The position numbers were made by a program, and so were the translations under genes. Below are positions 9,036-17,284 of a stretch of 64,000 nt of DNA, piece by piece. The stretch's first letter is position 1. Every line of letters starts with the position of its first letter. The stretch comes from Candidatus Opimibacter iunctus. Its GTDB lineage: Bacteria; Bacteroidota; Bacteroidia; Chitinophagales; Saprospiraceae. The stretch is taken from positions 124,001-188,000 of the forward strand of contig JADJVH010000002.1 of assembly GCA_016716665.1 (NCBI GenBank), read 5' to 3'. The notes beneath the pieces were generated by a model. The model was not told the DNA's origin, did no database searches, and saw only the letters and a list, made by a program, of their open reading frames with translations.

Positions 9036-9079
9036 AAAAAAAAGTAGAGACGCGATTAATCGCGTCTCTACTTTTTTTT
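9036..9079. terminator. 44-bp perfect palindrome, probable bidirectional terminator
   Basis: A perfect inverted repeat centred at 9057/9058: A8, then GTAGAGACGCGATT and its complement, then T8. It lies between the 3' ends of pcrA and the retropepsin-like gene and has a U-tract in either direction. Its 36-base core (9040-9075) is identical to 33887-33922, so it is also a dispersed repeat. Confidence 0.85.
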
Positions 9080-9081
9080 GA

Positions 9082-9954
9082 TCATGGCATAATTGCAGAT
9101 GCAATTTGGTTTGATGCTTCCCGTGGGATCAGCATGATTTTCTGCTTGCCGGGATGGATGATGATCTTGTACTGTGAGAGAAATGACTGTCCGAGCATGC
9201 CATCAAATGCATCATGGCGAAAACTGCGCTCGGCCTTTAAGTCAACAATAAACTCAGAGGCCGTGGCGATCTGGCTATCATTGACTTCAAGCGTCATCAT
9301 CATCCGGTGCCTGATATCCTGCTTGTTGTCAGTCCCTACCACCAAAACTTTCGAAACATCTGCAAGGAGATCCTGGTTTGCTGGTGGCTGATAATTAAAG
9401 AGGAAATTGCATTCGGAGCCTGAGTCGATTCCAAGCGTTTTTTTCTCACCATTTACCTTGCAGGTGATCATCGGAAGGTGATCTGCATATTGAAACTTGA
9501 AGAATGAGCCTTCAGGTATCTCTGTCATTTCTTTTTCCACGCTAATCGTACGGGAGTCATAATCGATTGACACATAAAACTGGGAGAGCGCAGAAAGGCC
9601 CATCAACGCGCGTACTTCCCTGCGGAGTGAATTTTCCAGGAAGGAAAGATCGGATACAAGGGCTGTAGAATTCTTAGCTGTCACACCGAGCCAGGACCAT
9701 TTGCTGACGAGGCGTGATTTGCCTTCAAAGTTGCCGTTTATTCCGGTGCACTCAATTGCTGATTCAGGGTCGGCCTGGTAATATTTTTGGTTGAGGACCA
9801 AACCGGGGGCTCCGGTATCCAGGATGACAAGTACATGCTCGCCCTCAATGACAGCCTCGGTAAAAAGATAACCTTTTATAATCTGGATTGGAAATACCTC
9901 GCTTTCCCCTTTAAAGGGTAGTAGAAGGAGCAATATGAAGAGGATCCGGTACAC
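9082..9954 (-). CDS. Retropepsin-like aspartyl protease-family protein, exported
   Basis: A 290-residue protein with an N-terminal signal peptide (hydrophobic run to GESE). Two retropepsin-like lobes are visible: the first has ILDTGAPG, the second LGIDSGSE, each followed by an ALMGLSAL or GMLGQSFL segment of the kind that forms the hydrophobic Gly loop of aspartyl proteases. Having both Asp residues in one chain suggests a pepsin-like internally duplicated enzyme that needs no dimer. Bacteroidota encode many such proteins; targets are unknown. It should act in the periplasm or outside the cell. It is convergent with pcrA. Confidence 0.8.
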   Translation of the reverse strand: MYRILFILLLLLPFKGESEVFPIQIIKGYLFTEAVIEGEHVLVILDTGAPGLVLNQKYYQADPESAIECTGINGNFEGKSRLVSKWSWLGVTAKNSTALVSDLSFLENSLRREVRALMGLSALSQFYVSIDYDSRTISVEKEMTEIPEGSFFKFQYADHLPMITCKVNGEKKTLGIDSGSECNFLFNYQPPANQDLLADVSKVLVVGTDNKQDIRHRMMMTLEVNDSQIATASEFIVDLKAERSFRHDAFDGMLGQSFLSQYKIIIHPGKQKIMLIPREASNQIASAIMP

Positions 9955-10195
9955 TGACCATAAAAACTTTACATTCTTAAATCAAATGGACAATATTAAA
10001 TGTATAACACATTGATTAACAGCTATAACATTTTATTGCTTTATCGTCTATGTAAAAATAGTGTAAACCCGAGGTAAATGCAAGTAAAATCTGTCTACAG
10101 CCCATCTTTTTACATTGGCCATCAGTCTTTCTTTGAAATCCCTCTTGATTTAGTGCCCTACCACTATCTTCATTTGATGATAATGCTCCAATCCA

Positions 10196-11284
10196 TTGAC
10201 TGACAAAGCCCATTATACTGTGCTCATCAAAGAAGCAGCCACACGCCATGGCTTCATGGGTGCAGGCATCGCCATGGCTGAGCACATGGATGAGGAAGCT
10301 GGGCGGCTTGAGCAGTGGCTCAGCAAAGGGTATCATGGGGAGATGGCCTATATGGCCAATCATTTTGACATGAGGGTCGATCCAACGAAGTTGGTGCCGG
10401 GTGCGAAGAGTGTGATTTCGCTTTTGTATAATTATTTCCCTCAGCAGGATCAATCTCCCCCTTCGAAGGGGGTCGGGGGGTTGATAGTTGGGATGCCAGA
10501 TGCCAGACACGCAGATGCCAGACAGGGTGACCTGTATGATGAAAATTCATTGCAAACTGCAAACAACTCACTGCTCACTGAAGAGAACGCTTCTTCGGAA
10601 ACGGCGCAGCCAGCCGAAGAAGAGCGCTTCAAAATCTCCCGTTACGCTTACGGCGAAGACTACCACAAAGTAGTCCGCCGGAAATTGAAAGCACTGGTCA
10701 GTGACCTGAAAAAAGAAATCGGTGACTTCAACGCGCGGGTCTTTGTGGATTCCGCTCCTGTGATGGAACGAGATTGGGCAAAGCGGAGTGGGCAAGGCTG
10801 GATCGGAAAAAATACATTGTTGATTCATCCGAAAAAGGGAAGTTATTTTTTCCTTGCAGAGATTATCCTTGATGTCGAACTCGAATATGATCATCCCATG
10901 CGTGATCACTGCGGTACGTGCACCCGATGTATTGACGCCTGCCCGACAGATGCGATTTCTCCAGAGGGCTATATACTTGATGGATCGAAATGTATTTCCT
11001 ATCTGACCATCGAATTAAAATCACAAATACCCGAATCCTTCAAAGGGCAAATGGAAGACCGGATCTATGGATGTGATATCTGCCAGGAGGTTTGTCCATG
11101 GAACAGGTTTTCTACTCCACATGAGGAGCCCGCCTTTGAAATATCTGAACAATTGCAAGAGATGAAGAGGGAAGATTGGTTAGAAATTACTGAAGAAGTA
11201 TTTAATGAATTATTTTCGAAGTCGGCGGTTAAGCGGGCAGGGTATGAAAAATTATTGAGATCTATTTGCTTTTTGAAATCATAA
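10196..11284 (+). CDS. queG: Epoxyqueuosine reductase with an in-frame repeat-derived insert
   Basis: A 362-residue protein for the last step of queuosine synthesis: reduction of epoxyqueuosine in tRNA, using cobalamin and two [4Fe-4S] clusters. Cluster motifs are CGTCTRCIDACPTDAI and CDICQEVCPWN. Upstream, VPGAKSVISLLYNYFP and the FKISRYAYGEDYHKVVRRK stretch fit QueG. Between NYFP and FKISRY lie about 62 residues, against roughly ten in ordinary QueG. This stretch (Gln/Pro/Gly/Ala/Asn-rich) is encoded by intergenic-type repeats; see the separate entry. The frame stays open through it. The start is TTG at 10196, since a stop codon lies 13-15 bases upstream in frame and no ATG precedes the conserved region. 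Whether the enzyme works is uncertain. Confidence 0.9.
   Translation: MTDKAHYTVLIKEAATRHGFMGAGIAMAEHMDEEAGRLEQWLSKGYHGEMAYMANHFDMRVDPTKLVPGAKSVISLLYNYFPQQDQSPPSKGVGGLIVGMPDARHADARQGDLYDENSLQTANNSLLTEENASSETAQPAEEERFKISRYAYGEDYHKVVRRKLKALVSDLKKEIGDFNARVFVDSAPVMERDWAKRSGQGWIGKNTLLIHPKKGSYFFLAEIILDVELEYDHPMRDHCGTCTRCIDACPTDAISPEGYILDGSKCISYLTIELKSQIPESFKGQMEDRIYGCDICQEVCPWNRFSTPHEEPAFEISEQLQEMKREDWLEITEEVFNELFSKSAVKRAGYEKLLRSICFLKS
10442..10626 (+). repeat. Repeat-derived insertion within queG
   Basis: Inside queG: a 16-base palindrome CCCCCTTCGAAGGGGG at 10457-10472 followed by TCGGGGGG; a 27-base stretch at 10497-10523 identical to 25738-25764 in the aroA/OmpA intergenic region; a CTGCAAAC / CTCACTG-type repeat near 10555-10580; and a 9-base inverted repeat CTTCTTCGG (10590-10598) / CCGAAGAAG (10614-10622). 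Net length keeps the frame and adds no stop codon. Confidence 0.8.
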
Positions 11285-11353
11285 GAAAGGGTTATAAAAA
11301 TTTGGATTTTTCAATTTAACAAACTTCGATAAGATACCCCAAATACCTATTTT

Positions 11354-11388
11354 AAACCTGGCAGATGCATTTCTGCCAGGTTTTTTTT
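11354..11388 (+). terminator. Rho-independent terminator after queG
   Basis: A 12-base perfect stem, AAACCTGGCAGA (11354-11365) and TCTGCCAGGTTT (11372-11383), continuing into a run of eight T. It lies 70 bases past the queG stop. Confidence 0.85.
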
Positions 11389-11522
11389 GAGGGATATGGC
11401 CCGACATTTTCCTGCAGGTGCATACAGAAGCCCTCAATGGATGGATTCTACAGGGTTGTAAAAGTGGAGTAAAAACATTTATCTTCATCTCCCTTTCCGG
11501 AACCTGACCTGATAACTCTTTT

Positions 11523-13538
11523 ATGAGAATAGTAACCGCTCTTGTACTGACCGTTTTCTTAGCCTCCGGCTGCACCAGGCTTTTCGCCCAGGACACCTGC
11601 CTGCCCAATGGCATGACAACAGAAGAGGCTGGTCAGATGAAGGAATACCTGCTGAATCTATCGAATCAACGGCTGCTTCCAACACCTCCCCCATCTGATG
11701 TCCGCAACATGGCCGAGTGGGAAGAAGTACAAGCCCTCGTCATCGCCTGGACCGATCAGATCACGATCCTGAAGGAAATCGTCCGCAATAGTGTCAAGGA
11801 GTGTAAAGTCTTTATTGTCGCTACAGATACGGCCACTGTGATCAACCAACTTACCTCATCTGGTATAGCATTGGATTCAGTACGATTTGTGACCGCACCT
11901 TTCAATACCATCTGGATGTGTGATTACGGTCCATCCTGTGTCTATAAGAATGATGTGGATAGCCTTTGGATCATCGACTGGACCTACAACCGTCCCCGGC
12001 CAAAAGATGACCAGGTGCCCGGAGCGATAGCGGGTTTTTTAAAAGTTCCCATCTATGAAGCCACTGCTGAACCATATCGCTGGATACATACAGGCGGCAA
12101 TCACCTGCAGACCGGAACCGGCACCTTGTTTTCCTCTAATCTGGTGTTGAATGAGAATCCGGAGAAGACCGAAGCTGAAATTGATACGATAGCCAAACTA
12201 TTCCTGGGGATCAATCAATATGTCAAGTTCCCGACACTTCCCTACGATGGCATACATCACCTCGATATGCACATGCGTGTCATTGATGAAGAGACCATCG
12301 TCTTCGGACAATACCCGGATGGTGTTGCTGACGGCCCGCAGATCGAAGCCAATATTCAATATCTTATTGATAGCATCAGGACGTCCTACGGTAATACCTA
12401 TAACATCATCCGCATACCAATGCCTCCGGATCAGAATGGAAGGTATCCTGACAATGGAGGTAATTACAGGACGTATACCAATGCGGTTTTTGTAAACAAA
12501 ACACTATTGGTGCCTACCTATCAACAGAAATACGATACTACAGCGTTGCGCATCTACAGGGAAAGCCTGCCTGGCTACAATGTAGTCGGCATCAATTGTA
12601 ATAGCATCATCAGTCAACTTGGCGCACTGCATTGTATCACCAAGCTGGTAGGCACTAATGATCCTTTGCTGATACAACACGCACGCCTTCGCGATGTCGA
12701 AGACACTGTGGCGTATTATCCGGTCACCGCGTACATCCGTCACCGCGATGGCATCAGCGAGGCCAATCTGTTTTACAGGTCATCAACAGAAACAGCTTAT
12801 TCAGAAGCTCCAATGATGCTTGTGGATACAGCAGCCGACATCTGGGCATCATTGATCCCCGCTTATCCGGCTGGCACTGAAGTACAGTACTATATTTCTG
12901 CTGATGCCAATGATGGAAAGCACCAGGTACGACCAATCGTAGCTCCTGAAGGTTATTTTAAATTTAAAGTCCTGGGTGAGTTGGCCAATCAACCTCCGAT
13001 AGTACGTATCGTCACACCCGTTGATGAAAGTGTATTCAATATTGATGAAGGACATGCCTTCTTTACCATTGAGGCTACAGATACAGACGGAGTGATTGCG
13101 CAAGTCAAATTGAATATCAATTTTGAAGATGTCGCTATTTTCGATACCCTGCCATATACTTTCGATTGGACCTTCCCGGAAGTCGGGACTTATTATGCAC
13201 ATGCCCAAGCCACAGATGATGACGGTGCTATTGTGTTTAGTACGCTGATCAAAATCACGATCGAGGAATCTACAGCTACACATACTTTGACACAGGAGCA
13301 CGCTATCACCATTTCTCCAAATCCTGTTGATCACATACTGGAGGTGCGCCAGATTGAATCCACCACTTCAATATCGGATATAGAGGTATACAACACATTT
13401 GGACAAATCCAATCCGTATCTACTAGCTATGGTGGAAAGATGGCTACAATTGATTTTTCATCCTTGCCTTCCGGTGTGTATATATTGAGGATAAGAGAAG
13501 GTGAGCATGTGTGGGGATATCGGGTGATAAAGAAATAG
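11523..13538 (+). CDS. Secreted peptidylarginine/agmatine deiminase-family enzyme with T9SS sorting domain
   Basis: A 671-residue exported protein: signal peptide to LFAQD (residue ~23), a PAD_porph catalytic domain (~50-390), a segment with TAYIRHRDG...EVQYYISA (~400-480), an Ig/cadherin-like domain (~490-580, PPIVRIVTPVDESVFN) and a C-terminal T9SS type A sorting domain (ISPNPVDHILEV...GVYILRI). Residues matching the Porphyromonas PPAD catalytic set are present: Asp134 in CDYGP, His246 and Asp248 in HHLDMH, Asn320 in YRTYTNA and Cys371 in GALHCIT. The family hydrolyses guanidino groups of arginine or agmatine to citrulline or N-carbamoylputrescine. Export through T9SS with an Ig-like domain resembles PPAD more than cytoplasmic agmatine deiminase. 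The substrate is inferred. Confidence 0.88.
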   Translation: MRIVTALVLTVFLASGCTRLFAQDTCLPNGMTTEEAGQMKEYLLNLSNQRLLPTPPPSDVRNMAEWEEVQALVIAWTDQITILKEIVRNSVKECKVFIVATDTATVINQLTSSGIALDSVRFVTAPFNTIWMCDYGPSCVYKNDVDSLWIIDWTYNRPRPKDDQVPGAIAGFLKVPIYEATAEPYRWIHTGGNHLQTGTGTLFSSNLVLNENPEKTEAEIDTIAKLFLGINQYVKFPTLPYDGIHHLDMHMRVIDEETIVFGQYPDGVADGPQIEANIQYLIDSIRTSYGNTYNIIRIPMPPDQNGRYPDNGGNYRTYTNAVFVNKTLLVPTYQQKYDTTALRIYRESLPGYNVVGINCNSIISQLGALHCITKLVGTNDPLLIQHARLRDVEDTVAYYPVTAYIRHRDGISEANLFYRSSTETAYSEAPMMLVDTAADIWASLIPAYPAGTEVQYYISADANDGKHQVRPIVAPEGYFKFKVLGELANQPPIVRIVTPVDESVFNIDEGHAFFTIEATDTDGVIAQVKLNINFEDVAIFDTLPYTFDWTFPEVGTYYAHAQATDDDGAIVFSTLIKITIEESTATHTLTQEHAITISPNPVDHILEVRQIESTTSISDIEVYNTFGQIQSVSTSYGGKMATIDFSSLPSGVYILRIREGEHVWGYRVIKK

Positions 13539-13683
13539 ACATTGATGCCTGCCTGGAGCCAGATTGCCTTCGCTTTGGCAAACAAACCCACCACATGATA
13601 CAAGCCAGTTCTTAAAAAGCTTCGGCAACCAAGGGAGGCTCCTTTCAATGATCTTACAATAGAAGAGGATTCATGCTACTGCC

Positions 13684-13723
13684 ATTGGTAGCCACAAGCT
13701 ACCAATAACATTTGCTTTTTTTT
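13684..13723 (+). terminator. Hairpin with downstream T-tract after the deiminase gene
   Basis: A 9-base perfect stem ATTGGTAGC (13684-13692) and GCTACCAAT (13698-13706), with T8 at 13716-13723. The nine-base gap between stem and T-tract makes it an imperfect terminator. Confidence 0.45.
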
Positions 13724-13815
13724 AAACAAGTGAGTCATTGAGCGGAGCCGAAAGGACTCACTTGTTTAATAGTTGACGAAATACCCCGGTCGTTGAGCGG
13801 AGTCGAAACGAACGG
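13722..13815. repeat. TTGAGCGGAGTCGAAA-type repeat pair, first copy in a hairpin loop
   Basis: A 15-base perfect stem (13722-13736 with 13755-13769, TTAAACAAGTGAGTC) carries TTGAGCGGAGCCGAAA in its loop. A second copy, TTGAGCGGAGTCGAAA, follows at 13793-13808, flanked by TCGTT/AACGA. This word is a widespread intergenic repeat of Bacteroidota. It sits at a convergent junction and may work as a bidirectional terminator. Confidence 0.75.
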
Positions 13816-13828
13816 CTCATCACTCACC

Positions 13829-15004
13829 TCAAACAATCCTCTTCACCCCCACCTTCGGATCAAACAACACATCAACATCCGGGTCATAGGAAAGGACAAG
13901 GACTCCCGGTGCTTTACCAGTCTCAAGCGAGCCCAGCTCATCTTCCATCCCCAACGCCATCGCGCCATTGAGCGTAGCCCATTGGAGTAATGTGTCAAAG
14001 TGAACATAGGATTGATACCTGGAGATCGTCTTCATCTCTTCAAGGATGGAGAGCTGCCAGTTGGACGTAAGGCTGTCGGTGCCGATGGTCATACGGGCAC
14101 CGGCATGAATAAAGTGTTGGTAAAAGGGCAGCCTGTTTTCAATATATAAATTTGCATTCGCACAAGTGGTCCAGTAGACCTGGTCACTCCATGCATGTGC
14201 GGCTTGAATGTCCTCAAGGGATGTCAGTGTATTGTGTACAAAGAGTGTGCGCTGTCCCGGATCCATGTGCGTCATCGCATAATGAATCGACGGCTTGCCC
14301 GCAGGCTTGAAGTGGCTGAGATCAAATCCAAAGTCTTTGTAAAAATCTAAAAAGCCACCTCTTCCGTACATGAAAAAATCCTGTTCTGCAGGAGTCTCCT
14401 GGTTGTGAATGCTGACGGTGCCCGGAGAATCATTTAGTGTGTTCACCCGCTTAAACAGATCAGGCGAAACAGAATAAGGCGCATGAGGCACAGCAGATTT
14501 GGGCTCTGGAGCCTGGGCATATGCTTCCATATATCCTTTGACCATTGCATCCATGGCGTGGTCCTGCAGGAAGTCAAACATTTCTACAAAGCTGTAGTAT
14601 TTGATTTTACTGGATCGTTTGATAGGAAAGGTATCCGCCTTATTGCATATATCCCCCACGGCCTGTATGCCATTGTCCCACATCTCACGGTCTGCTGCTT
14701 CGATGGCCGCGTCAATATCCGATTGGGCTTCATTCCGAAATTTCACCACGTGTGAAATAAACGGAAGTAACCCTGCCCCTGTAGGAGCCTTGCCTTTGAG
14801 ATGGGACAATTCCAGGTGACAATGTGTATTGATCAATCCCGGGATGATGATGCCTTTGTGATATTCCAGTTGATCAGCTGGAACTTGGTCCCTTGTGGTC
14901 ACATTGGTGATGCGATCATTTTCGAGGACGACCACCCCTTGATGAATTCTTGATGATGAAACCGGGTAGACCCAATCCGCAGTGATATACCTCAGGTCCA
15001 TCAA
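13829..15004 (-). CDS. Amidohydrolase-family metal-dependent deaminase/hydrolase
   Basis: A 391-residue member of the TRZ/ATZ-SsnA branch of the amidohydrolase superfamily. The metal-binding HxH is in INTHCHLELSH (His61, His63). Further ligands are likely the His in SIHNQETPAE, the His in VHNTLTS and the Asp in IGTDSLTSN. N- and C-terminal beta-sandwich strands (GVVVLENDRITNV; LGSLETGKAPGVLVLS) frame the barrel, as usual. Members deaminate adenine- or guanine-like or aminofutalosine substrates; in Bacteroidota an aminodeoxyfutalosine deaminase role is possible but unproven. The start codon overlaps the stop of the upstream DUF1015 gene by four bases, so the two are probably translated together. 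Confidence 0.85.
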   Translation of the reverse strand: MMDLRYITADWVYPVSSSRIHQGVVVLENDRITNVTTRDQVPADQLEYHKGIIIPGLINTHCHLELSHLKGKAPTGAGLLPFISHVVKFRNEAQSDIDAAIEAADREMWDNGIQAVGDICNKADTFPIKRSSKIKYYSFVEMFDFLQDHAMDAMVKGYMEAYAQAPEPKSAVPHAPYSVSPDLFKRVNTLNDSPGTVSIHNQETPAEQDFFMYGRGGFLDFYKDFGFDLSHFKPAGKPSIHYAMTHMDPGQRTLFVHNTLTSLEDIQAAHAWSDQVYWTTCANANLYIENRLPFYQHFIHAGARMTIGTDSLTSNWQLSILEEMKTISRYQSYVHFDTLLQWATLNGAMALGMEDELGSLETGKAPGVLVLSYDPDVDVLFDPKVGVKRIV

Positions 15005-16102
15005 TATGATTTTACCACAAAGCCGTTGATCATACGGGGCTCAAACCACGTGCTCTTTGGTGGAAGCGTGCCGCCGGTATCGGAGACCTTGACCAGTTCA
15101 TCAAACTGCACAGGATATATGCAGAATCCAACAAGGTGATCAGACACCCTGGCCTTGTCCTCCACTTTGCCAGGCCCCAGGTCCCCGGATATATGTTGCA
15201 CACGATTGTCGGTGCGCACATCTGCTATGCCCAATAAGCCATCCAGGATTTCAATGTCCAGGATATCAGCATCGAGCATAGCTGCAGTCTTCTTGTATTT
15301 TTTCAACACTTCCGGTTTCCAACGCAGCAGGTACCATTCGTCCTGTATGCACATCGTGAGCTCATGCTTACGCTCAGGCTTTGCAGGCCTTACGAGCAAT
15401 TCGATCTCAAAGTATTTGCTGATCTCCGCCATAAAGCGCGTCAGTTTCAGATGATAGGGCAATTGAACCACCTTGTTGTAATCCAATATATCCAGTTGAT
15501 CAAATGGAAACAGCGCAGACAGGATGAGTGAGTAGTCATGATCCTTCTTATCACCTTGCAGCTTGTTGAGTTTTTCGGCCGTACTGCACCGGTGATGGCC
15601 ATCAGCGATATATAATTTCGGAACTAGCGTTTTATACAGCCTGACCAGTTCGGCGCCTTCGCCTTCCGGTATCTGGTACAGTTTATACTCTTGCGGTCCT
15701 GCAGCGATCGTAAACTCCAGAAATGGTTTTCTTTTCTTCTTTTGTTTTTCGATCTCCTTTGTGATATCCTTGATCACCGGATGACAGAGCAATACCGGCT
15801 TGACCATTGCCCCACGTTGCAGGATGATCTTAAGCATAGATTGCTCACTGCTCGCGATAGTCTGTTCGTGCTTAACGATTTTGCCCTTGGTATAGTCCTC
15901 CACATTGAGGCAGACGACGATACCGGAATGCACTTTTTACCCATGGTGATTTCCATGATATAAAAGCACTATTTCCAGTCTTATGAAAGAATCCATTCTT
16001 ATAATACTCACTGTAATCTTCCCGTACTGTCCCAAAAAAGGAATCGGAGGATGCGATCAGATCGACATTGGGATAGATAGCTTCAAATGGATATATTTTC
16101 AT
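15001..16102 (-). pseudogene. DUF1015-family gene broken by two homopolymer frameshifts
   Basis: The protein is split over three frames. From the ATG at 16102 the reading MKIYPFEAIYPNVDLI...HKTGNSAF runs until an A4 run at 15962-15965 (T4 on the coding strand). One extra T restores TAT ATC ATG GAA, giving YIMEITMGKK. At 15934-15938 (A5 on the coding strand) one extra A restores KKVHSGIVVCLNVEDY and the rest of the protein. With both bases added, the gene is 1104 nt (367 residues). The body has the DUF1015 signature YIADGHHRCSTAEKL. The function is unproven; proposed roles are in sugar or amino-acid metabolism. It may be intact in the living cell, since both lesions look like consensus errors. 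Confidence 0.85.
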
Positions 16103-16155
16103 AAGTCGTGGGGTGTTGCATTAATTGGCAATAGTGTACAGCGCCGGCATCCGGA

Positions 16156-17280
16156 TCAAATATTCTCTACATCCACAAATGGCATAGGCACCACCTTGGC
16201 GCTCAGCATTTTTGTTCCGGCTTTGACATCAAAGGTTGAACCTATCGCTGCATAAGCTGTAGGAACATAAGCCATGCCCAGCGGAACCTGCAGCGTAGGC
16301 GACAACGTGCCACTGGTGACCACACCAATTTCATTTCCTGATGCATCGCATACTGGATAACCATGTCGTGGGACCCTACGGTCATCTACGACAAATCCAA
16401 CCAGTTTTTTCTCTACGCCGGATTTTTTCTGTTTCTTAAAAAATTCCTGAGAAGGGAACTCACTGTTTTTGTTGAGCTTGGTGATCCAGCCGAGGCCGGC
16501 TTCAAGCACGGATGTAGTATCATCGATATCATTGCCATAGAGGCAATAACCCATCTCCAGCCTCAATGTATCACGCGCACCGAGTCCTGCAGGAACAGGC
16601 TTGACAGGATGATCAAGGTTCATGATGATATCCCACATCGCTACTACGTCTTTGCTGTCTACATACAATTCAAAACCTCCTGATCCGGTATATCCAGTAG
16701 CTGAAATGAGCACATTGTCGATCCCGGCCACAGTACCTTTTGCAAAATGATAATAGGGTATTTCATCAAGATTTACGTCAGTCAGCGGTTGCAGTAGCGC
16801 CTTGGCAAGAGGGCCTTGAACTGCTAACAATCCAGTCTTGTCCGAAATGTCAATGATCCGCGTATCAAATGCAGAGGCATACTTTTGGATATGGTCCCAG
16901 TCTTTGTGGATATTAGATGCATTCACGACAAGCATAAACGCTTGTTCACCTTCGGCACACATATCCTGTGGCAAGCGGTACACCAGCATATCATCGACGA
17001 TGCCACCTGTTTCATTAGGCAGACAGGAATATTGCGCCTGGCCAATGGCAAGTGTTGATGCATCATTTGAACTGATGCGCTGCACAAGATCAAGGGCCTG
17101 CTTTCCTTTAACGATAAATTCACCCATGTGGGAGACATCAAAGACACCGACGCTTTTACGCACCGCATGATGTTCTTCCTGGAGATTGGTATAGAGGACA
17201 GGCATATTGTAGCCGGCAAACTCAGTCATTTTGGCACCCAGGTCAATGTGCCTTGATTCAAGAGGAGTAGATAGGATCAT
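16156..17280 (-). CDS. gcvT: Glycine cleavage system aminomethyltransferase (T protein)
   Basis: A 374-residue GcvT. It transfers the methylene group from the lipoyl arm of H protein to tetrahydrofolate and releases ammonia. Family features: AKMTEFAGYNMPVLYTNLQEEHHAVR at the start (folate-binding region), VFDVSHMGEF, the GYTGSGGFELYV motif in the middle, LGARDTLRLEMGYCLYGNDI, and a C-terminal barrel with GVVTSGTLSPTLQVPLGMAYV. It begins four bases after the stop of the cyclophilin-HEAT gene, so co-transcription is likely. No gcvH or gcvP is in the window, so the other subunits are encoded elsewhere. Confidence 0.95.
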   Translation of the reverse strand: MILSTPLESRHIDLGAKMTEFAGYNMPVLYTNLQEEHHAVRKSVGVFDVSHMGEFIVKGKQALDLVQRISSNDASTLAIGQAQYSCLPNETGGIVDDMLVYRLPQDMCAEGEQAFMLVVNASNIHKDWDHIQKYASAFDTRIIDISDKTGLLAVQGPLAKALLQPLTDVNLDEIPYYHFAKGTVAGIDNVLISATGYTGSGGFELYVDSKDVVAMWDIIMNLDHPVKPVPAGLGARDTLRLEMGYCLYGNDIDDTTSVLEAGLGWITKLNKNSEFPSQEFFKKQKKSGVEKKLVGFVVDDRRVPRHGYPVCDASGNEIGVVTSGTLSPTLQVPLGMAYVPTAYAAIGSTFDVKAGTKMLSAKVVPMPFVDVENI

Positions 17281-17284
17281 ATAG

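Noticed and set aside
15872..16102. Separate 76-residue gene upstream of the DUF1015 body
   Set aside because: Its first part is the N-terminus of DUF1015 and two one-base repairs join it to the rest.
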